Shown: positions 19,701 to 20,937 of the stretch, piece by piece
Layout: the number at the start of each line of letters is the position of its first letter
Position numbering within the stretch: the first letter of the stretch is position 1
NCBI GenBank assembly: GCA_036244855.1
Contig: BQKZ01005610.1
Location: 14,304-35,240, forward strand
Direction: 5' to 3'
DNA: 20,937 bases
Origin: Temnopleurus reevesii
Lineage: Eukaryota; Echinodermata; Echinoidea; Temnopleuroida; Temnopleuridae
Notes under the pieces: model-generated
Database searches by the model: none
Seen by the model: the letters and a program-made list of their open reading frames with translations, nothing else
Told to the model about the DNA's origin: nothing
Position numbers and translations under genes: made by a program

Positions 19701-20076
19701 GTATTACCTTACATTGCTCATTATAGTCTGATGAAGGCTAGCAGTATACAGCAGACGAAACGTCATTATACTTACATTCTATGTTTGCACATCATGAGAC
19801 AACAGATCAACTCTCTTCAATTATACTCTTTCTGTCTTTTAATTCAGCACAGAGTTTGATTCCTCGTTTTGAAGTATCGTCCTCTTTAAGAGATGGATCT
19901 TTTCTTCTTCTTCTTCTTCTTCATTTTCTATCTGTAGACAAGCACAACAAATTTAATATTGCAATGTTTGATGTTTTGATGTCATTGTTTTTGTATGTGA
20001 TAGAGTGGTGATATGTCAAACTGGAACTATGGTGGAGAGTTTAAGATTTCTGATGGAGGTGATGGCACAGAAAAGA
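6863..20076 (+). CDS. Multi-exon gene, malectin-like domain protein of unknown function, 3' end outside window
   Basis: Coding exons join as 6863-6992, 7772-7840, 8343-8884, 9360-9650, 10577-10764, 11480-11751, 12035-12199, 13302-13444, 14191-14292, 15126-15240, 15832-15938, 19156-19254 and 20004-20076. Every junction is GT..AG and every phase fits, giving about 765 codons. The ATG at 6863 has G at -3 and +4. Order of parts: MGTKVSK start and Lys-rich tail (1-43), Pro-rich linker (about 57-66), three diverged modules (about 100-185, 215-285, 323-395), a spacer (about 407-500), a malectin-like beta-sandwich (about 520-695), then a charged, probably helical segment (about 694-715). I see no signal peptide or membrane span. 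Codon 202 is TAG. Exons 9-11 are repeated downstream, probably by an assembly artefact. The family is not recognised; sugar binding is only inferred from the malectin resemblance. Confidence 0.75.
6993..7771 (+). other. Intron 1
   Basis: AT-rich, gtgagt...aaatag. No repeat or gene is recognised inside. Confidence 0.7.
7772..7840 (+). CDS. Exon 2 (basic and proline-rich linker)
   Basis: Acceptor tttccaaatag, donor gtaagc. It completes Ser44 (T|CC), encodes 45-66 and leaves one base. The peptide has a basic stretch (VNIKKVDLKLR) and ends in a Pro-rich run (APPPTPAV), so it reads as a flexible linker between the N-terminal tail and the first module. At 69 bases it is the shortest exon; it is supported by phase agreement on both sides. 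Confidence 0.7.
7841..8342 (+). other. Intron 2
   Basis: gtaagc...ccttag. The open frames here on the minus strand have no coding character. Nothing else is seen. Confidence 0.7.
8343..8884 (+). CDS. Exon 3 (module 1 and start of module 2), interrupted by an in-frame TAG
   Basis: Acceptor attccttag, donor AAG|gtcagt. It encodes residues 68-247. Module 1 runs from TALLLLTRGK (100-109) through NWNEV (144-148) to about 185. The frame meets TAG at 8747-8749 (codon 202), directly after TAILQP. The same frame then continues open for 45 codons (PEISTSCDIEG, then CALVVCSAQ) to a good phase-0 donor that matches the phase-0 acceptor of exon 4. No alternative donor before the TAG was found. This looks like a nonsense allele, a base error or, less likely, readthrough. 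Confidence 0.75.
8885..9359 (+). other. Intron 3
   Basis: gtcagt...cctcag, with a poor pyrimidine tract at the acceptor. AT-rich with no recognisable element. Confidence 0.65.
9360..9650 (+). CDS. Exon 4 (module 2 end, module 3 start)
   Basis: Acceptor gaccctcag, donor TATCAG|gtatta, phase 0 at both ends, 97 codons (248-344). It contains DIWNF (255-259) and EGPS (269-272), which line up with matching positions in modules 1 and 3, and ends in MLVMCSH (324-330) of module 3. The last 60 bases and the donor are the founder unit of the tandem repeat that follows in intron 4. Confidence 0.75.
9592..10480 (+). repeat. Tandem repeat built from the end of exon 4 and its splice donor
   Basis: The founder unit starts with ATGTGCTCTCACAGCTCACA at 9597 inside exon 4 and runs through TATCAG|gtattaggaaac into the intron. 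Diverged units of about 75-100 bases begin near 9697, 9780, 9856, 9949 and 10045, with a last partial one near 10434. Several keep the exon-like end and donor (CATCAGGTATTAGG at about 9905; TATCAGGTATAAGG at about 10000). The row is interrupted by an inverted-repeat element at 10102-10378. Confidence 0.8.
10102..10378. mobile_element. MITE-like element with ~22-bp terminal inverted repeats
   Basis: The left end ATTTCATTCGTCACAGTCAC and the reverse complement of the right end match with one mismatch over about 22 bases. It splits a unit of the exon-4-derived tandem repeat: repeat sequence resumes with GGAAAC right after it. It has no coding capacity. Confidence 0.75.
10577..10764 (+). CDS. Exon 5 (rest of module 3)
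   Basis: Acceptor atcccctag, donor AG|gtatgc. It encodes 345-406 and two bases of Arg407. DVWTISL (368-374), LQIIGPS (380-386) and YALF (391-394) repeat the module pattern seen in exons 3 and 4. The exon boundary falls at about the same place in module 3 as the exon 3/4 boundary does in module 2, which suggests the modules arose by exon duplication. Confidence 0.75.
10765..11479 (+). other. Intron 5
   Basis: gtatgc...cttag. It contains a T-run/GT/poly-G stretch at about 10936-10968. The open frame near 11213 has no matching phase or domain content. Confidence 0.65.
11480..11751 (+). CDS. Exon 6 (spacer region)
   Basis: Acceptor atgatcttag, donor CAAA|gtgagt. It completes Arg407, encodes 408-497 and leaves one base. 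The frame is open throughout and starts CQQHGCLATG. It contains KWLEQPDERLAF and the charged TQEEKS, consistent with a soluble mixed alpha/beta segment. I see no recognisable motif. The phase chain from exon 5 (2 bases + 1) and into exon 7 (1 + 2) is exact. Confidence 0.75.
12035..12199 (+). CDS. Exon 7 (start of malectin-like region)
   Basis: Acceptor taatacccatag, donor GGTG|gtgagt. It encodes Ser498 (completed) to Gly552 plus one base. YALNCGGP (522-529) resembles the opening strand (NCGG/NAGG) of malectin-type domains, and a QALNG turn follows. The leftover G joins GT of exon 8 to give Gly553. A decayed copy of this exon lies about 250 bases downstream. Confidence 0.78.
12288..12424 (+). 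pseudogene. Decayed tandem copy of exon 7
   Basis: The stretch from CAGATGATTAAGCAACCCCC to the end aligns without gaps to exon 7 and reads QMIKQPPGMAFALSCGG, then LTYQALNGVRF, in the same frame. The donor position is kept as GGAT|gttagt, and a short intron match continues after it. The upstream end lacks the exon 7 start. Splicing from exon 7 into the nearest AG (12297) would hit TAA, so it cannot be used in frame as it stands. Confidence 0.75.
13034..13177. mobile_element. Foldback/MITE fragment related to the 10102-10378 element
   Basis: The right end GACTGTGACTGTCACAAATG resembles the right end of the intron-4 element. Inside, GTTGACCGGAAGTA at 13034 pairs with TACTTCTGGTCGAC at 13142, and CATAGTTTT pairs with AAAACTATG. 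The left terminal repeat was not found, so the element is probably truncated. Confidence 0.45.
13302..13444 (+). CDS. Exon 8 (malectin-like region)
   Basis: Acceptor cttcaaaaag with an upstream pyrimidine tract, donor TTTGAG|gtaaat. It encodes residues 553-600. Two cysteines sit close together (FDCSNKFNCD). Then LYHLLGGTYDSYLHSTHNRT and KDSIEFE lead into the strand completed by exon 9. In malectin-type domains this position holds the LY..ER.G...SYEI segment; the resemblance is loose. Confidence 0.75.
13445..14190 (+). other. Intron 8
   Basis: gtaaat...atgcag. T-rich tracts near 13660-13780. No element is recognised. Its last 50 bases are repeated after the N at 16392. Confidence 0.7.
14191..14292 (+). 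CDS. Exon 9 (malectin-like core strands), copy 1
   Basis: Acceptor ggttcatgcag, donor AAG|gtatgt, phase 0 at both ends, 34 codons (601-634). GDYTLRLYTVG followed by WIDLNGVDITDK matches the malectin-type pattern G.Y.v.L.f.E ... f.v.inG..v. The nucleotide sequence is identical to the copy at 16443-16544. Confidence 0.8.
14399..14519. repeat. (GAT)n microsatellite in intron 9, copy 1
   Basis: About 120 bases of GAT with GAC/AAC variants, 107 bases after exon 9. Copy 2 has the matching tract in a different arrangement. Confidence 0.95.
14733..14916. mobile_element. Pogo/mariner-type MITE with TA target duplication
   Basis: Ends CATTGGAAACTC ... GAGTTTCCGCTG form inverted repeats flanked by TA at 14731-14732 and 14917-14918. 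Copy 2 has the uninterrupted empty site (AAAGTACATGACAAAT near 16979). Length 184 bases, noncoding. The TIR style and TA duplication fit Tc1/mariner/pogo-derived elements. Confidence 0.85.
15126..15240 (+). CDS. Exon 10 (malectin-like region), copy 1
   Basis: Acceptor catatgcag, donor ACAA|gtgagt. It encodes 635-672 plus one base: IGDQLKSKVNMHAAGITAK, then PIRVQMENPILTFST, where the last strand fits the L.I.F strand near the end of malectin-type domains. The copy at 17215-17329 differs by one silent base (AAA/AAG, Lys). Confidence 0.8.
15832..15938 (+). CDS. Exon 11 (last malectin-like strand and charged segment), copy 1
   Basis: Acceptor ttgctattcag, donor GAG|gtcaga. It completes Arg673 and encodes 674-708. 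VRVSGILVYDK is the expected final strand of a malectin-type sandwich (..i.ai.v..). TAEEKQKETRIQQE is then highly charged and probably helical. The exon ends in phase 0, so it can join either exon 9 copy 2 or exon 12 in frame. Confidence 0.8.
15950..16221 (-). mobile_element. Haplotype-specific insertion, retroposon-like
   Basis: Present only in copy 1. Copy 2 reads straight from GGGCAC into TTTATTTATTAGTCAT. On the minus strand it ends in an ATT-rich simple tail (complement of AATAATGATGATAATGG), as in the 3' ends of SINEs and LINEs. CATT on both sides may be a short target duplication. The boundary is uncertain by about 5-10 bases. Confidence 0.55.
16392..16392. other. Single N at the junction of the two duplicate copies
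   Basis: This is the only ambiguous base in the window. It sits exactly between the end of copy 1 and the start of copy 2, as expected for a contig join rather than an unread base. Confidence 0.85.
16443..16544 (+). CDS. Exon 9, copy 2 (probable second haplotype)
   Basis: Identical over all 102 bases to 14191-14292, with the same donor. It sits 51 bases after the single N at 16392. If the duplication were real, exons 9'-11' would add 108 codons in frame. I judge it an uncollapsed allele. Confidence 0.7.
16620..16765. repeat. (GAT)n microsatellite in intron 9, copy 2
   Basis: The same locus as 14399-14519, with a different interior (GACGAC, ATTGAAGAG and GAAGAGG interruptions) and about 25 bases longer. 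Such length difference is typical of alleles. Confidence 0.95.
17215..17329 (+). CDS. Exon 10, copy 2 (probable second haplotype)
   Basis: Same length and encoded protein as 15126-15240, with one silent difference. The acceptor region is slightly longer (tatattaattgcag instead of tatgcag). The donor gtgagt is unchanged. Confidence 0.7.
17919..18025 (+). CDS. Exon 11, copy 2 (probable second haplotype)
   Basis: Same length and encoded protein as 15832-15938, with four base differences in three codons, all silent (ACT/ACC, CAA/CAG, CGA/AGG). The donor is gttggg, weaker than gtcaga in copy 1. Phase 0 joins it to exon 12. Confidence 0.7.
18026..19155 (+). other. Intron 11 (copy 2 side)
   Basis: gttggg...aacag. 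It contains the SINE (18188-18460) and a pyrimidine-rich tract at about 18957-19007. Nothing else is recognised. Confidence 0.65.
18188..18460 (+). mobile_element. tRNA-derived SINE
   Basis: The head has pol III box A-like (GTGGTGCAGTGCTT) and box B (GGTTCGAATCT) sequences and a tRNA-like anticodon arm around CCTCTTAACTAGAGG. The body follows: TTCCTTCAGCAAGAAATTT, TGCTGCACTCAACCCAGGTG and GAATGGGTACCGGCAGGA, wording I recall from sea urchin SINEs. The right end is not sharply defined. Copy 1 of the duplicated block breaks inside its first bases. Confidence 0.75.
19156..19254 (+). CDS. Exon 12
   Basis: Acceptor tttctctcaacag, donor GGAGAT|gtaagt, phase 0 at both ends, 33 codons (709-741). It begins LADKLLPLSR, which continues the charged helix of exon 11. 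It then reads FSLKEMKIAGWSQNLLENAS. No motif is recognised. Confidence 0.75.
19570..19823. mobile_element. Long foldback element
   Basis: The arms 19570-19680 and about 19714-19823 are reverse complements with scattered mismatches: TAACTGAAGAGAGTTGATC against GATCAACTCTCTTCAATTA. The loop is about 33 bases. Each arm carries CTGATGAAG...CGAAACGTC on one strand, a pairing reminiscent of a hammerhead core. Noncoding, within intron 12. Confidence 0.8.
20004..20076 (+). CDS. Exon 13 (last exon in window)
   Basis: Acceptor tatgtgatag, donor AAAAGA|gtgagt. Encodes SGDMSNWNYGGEFKISDGG and five more residues (742-765), leaving one base. The acceptor has a weak pyrimidine tract. The frame and the strong donor support it. 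The remaining exons lie beyond 20937. Confidence 0.65.
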
Positions 20077-20556
20077 GTGAGTTCTACCATATATCAACTT
20101 TTATGCCCTAAAATGCAAAATTTGCTCCATTTTGTAAATATTGTTTTTTATTGGTTCGTATGAAGCTAATATGAGTACTTATAAAACACTGATATCCGCC
20201 AGGCTCTGATGCTCATAGCACTCAACAAAAAAAACAAAATATAACCCTAGGATATGTCAAATTCTTTAAGTCGATAGTACTGATCTTGACTTTTTTGTTG
20301 CCTTATAAAGACTGCCACGAATTCCAAAATAAGCTTTATTTTGAAGTATATCATAATCTCCACGAACAATGTAAAATGTAACTTCTTTTGATGAATTGCT
20401 TTCATAATGTAGTGAAATTTTTATGCAAGCAACTTTTTAAAATCTCCAATGCGAAAATATTTGTTCACCTGATTGGGGTGAGAAGTTAGATGACATTTAA
20501 TCGATAAATTTATATTTTAATAATGATAATAATAATGATAATAATAATAATAACTA

Positions 20557-20587
<31 letters not shown>

Positions 20588-20772
20588 AAGAAGAAGAAGA
20601 AGAAGAAGAAGAAGAAGGATAAAGCCACAAACTTTCATGACCACAATATTGAATTTAAAAAAATATAAAGAGAGCATATCCTAGAACTGCACCTGATTGC
20701 AAGCATATTAAATTCCACATATATCAAATAACTTGGTATAGAAGCGAGATACCTATTAATTGCCACCATCTA
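20077..20772 (+). other. Intron 13 (start)
   Basis: Follows donor gtgagt. It holds the AAT/AAG microsatellite and leads into the truncated MITE. No exon is seen before the window ends. Confidence 0.6.
20517..20617. repeat. Compound (AAT)n-(AAG)n microsatellite
   Basis: TAATAATGATAATAATAATG leads to TAACTATAAG and then a pure AAG run from about 20558 to 20616, after exon 13. Confidence 0.95.
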
Positions 20773-20937
20773 CAGTGAAAGCTCTTTATAACGAGGTCCT
20801 TGGGACCATGAAAATTAGCTTGTAATATCAGGTTCCTTACTATATCAGGGTAAAAAAACAAAGAACCAGAAAGAGCTAGGACCAATAAAATCACCTTGTT
20901 ATAACAGGTTCCTCGCTATATCAGACCTCATTATAAC
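20773..20937. mobile_element. Second copy of the same MITE family, cut by the window end
   Basis: Starts after TA (20771-20772) with CAGTGAAAGCTCTTTATAAC, then GAGGTCCTTGGGACC, like the element at 14733. It ends near its own right repeat (CCTCATTATAAC at the window edge). Confidence 0.7.

Noticed and set aside
1..20937. CRISPR array, operon or prokaryotic defence system
   Set aside because: Spliced exons, a SINE and microsatellites mark eukaryotic DNA; there is no regular spacer-repeat pattern.

Overview
This is AT-rich eukaryotic DNA. It has one multi-exon gene on the + strand with long introns and GT..AG splice sites, abundant trinucleotide microsatellites, a tRNA-derived SINE, several small inverted-repeat transposons (MITEs) and decayed LINE pieces. 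The repeat content, above all a SINE body of a type I recall from sea urchins, suggests an echinoid or another marine invertebrate deuterostome. That is an inference; no species can be fixed from the sequence alone.

Layout. Bases 1-6862 hold no convincing host gene. They contain a degenerate GCGTAT/CCGTAT/CCGCAG repeat (about 1-305), a (GAT)n tract (669-995), a decayed minus-strand LINE (about 1380-2290), a foldback element (3099-3381), a plus-strand LINE C-terminal remnant (about 3671-3860), a possible long inverted-repeat element (about 4800-5455) and a clean 142-bp MITE with a 7-bp target duplication (5598-5739).

Bases 6863-20076 hold the 5' part of one gene, reconstructed as 13 phase-compatible coding exons: 6863-6992, 7772-7840, 8343-8884, 9360-9650, 10577-10764, 11480-11751, 12035-12199, 13302-13444, 14191-14292, 15126-15240, 15832-15938, 19156-19254 and 20004-20076. 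The gene runs out of the window after about 765 codons. The protein starts with a consensus N-myristoylation motif and a basic segment. Three diverged modules of about 70-85 residues follow, then a spacer, then a region resembling the malectin / galactose-binding-like beta-sandwich. I do not recognise the family. Exon 3 carries an in-frame TAG (8747-8749), yet the frame continues to look coding for 45 more codons up to a good splice donor.

Exons 9-11 occur twice, at 14141-16391 and 16393-18203. The copies meet at the only N in the window (16392). Their exons differ by five silent substitutions, and two insertions are present only in the first copy. The best reading is two alleles of one locus laid end to end by the assembly. 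A true in-frame three-exon duplication is the alternative.

Other notable structure: a tandem repeat made from the end of exon 4 plus its own splice donor (9592-10480), a decayed duplicate of exon 7 in the next intron (12288-12424), and a long foldback element in intron 12 (19570-19823).
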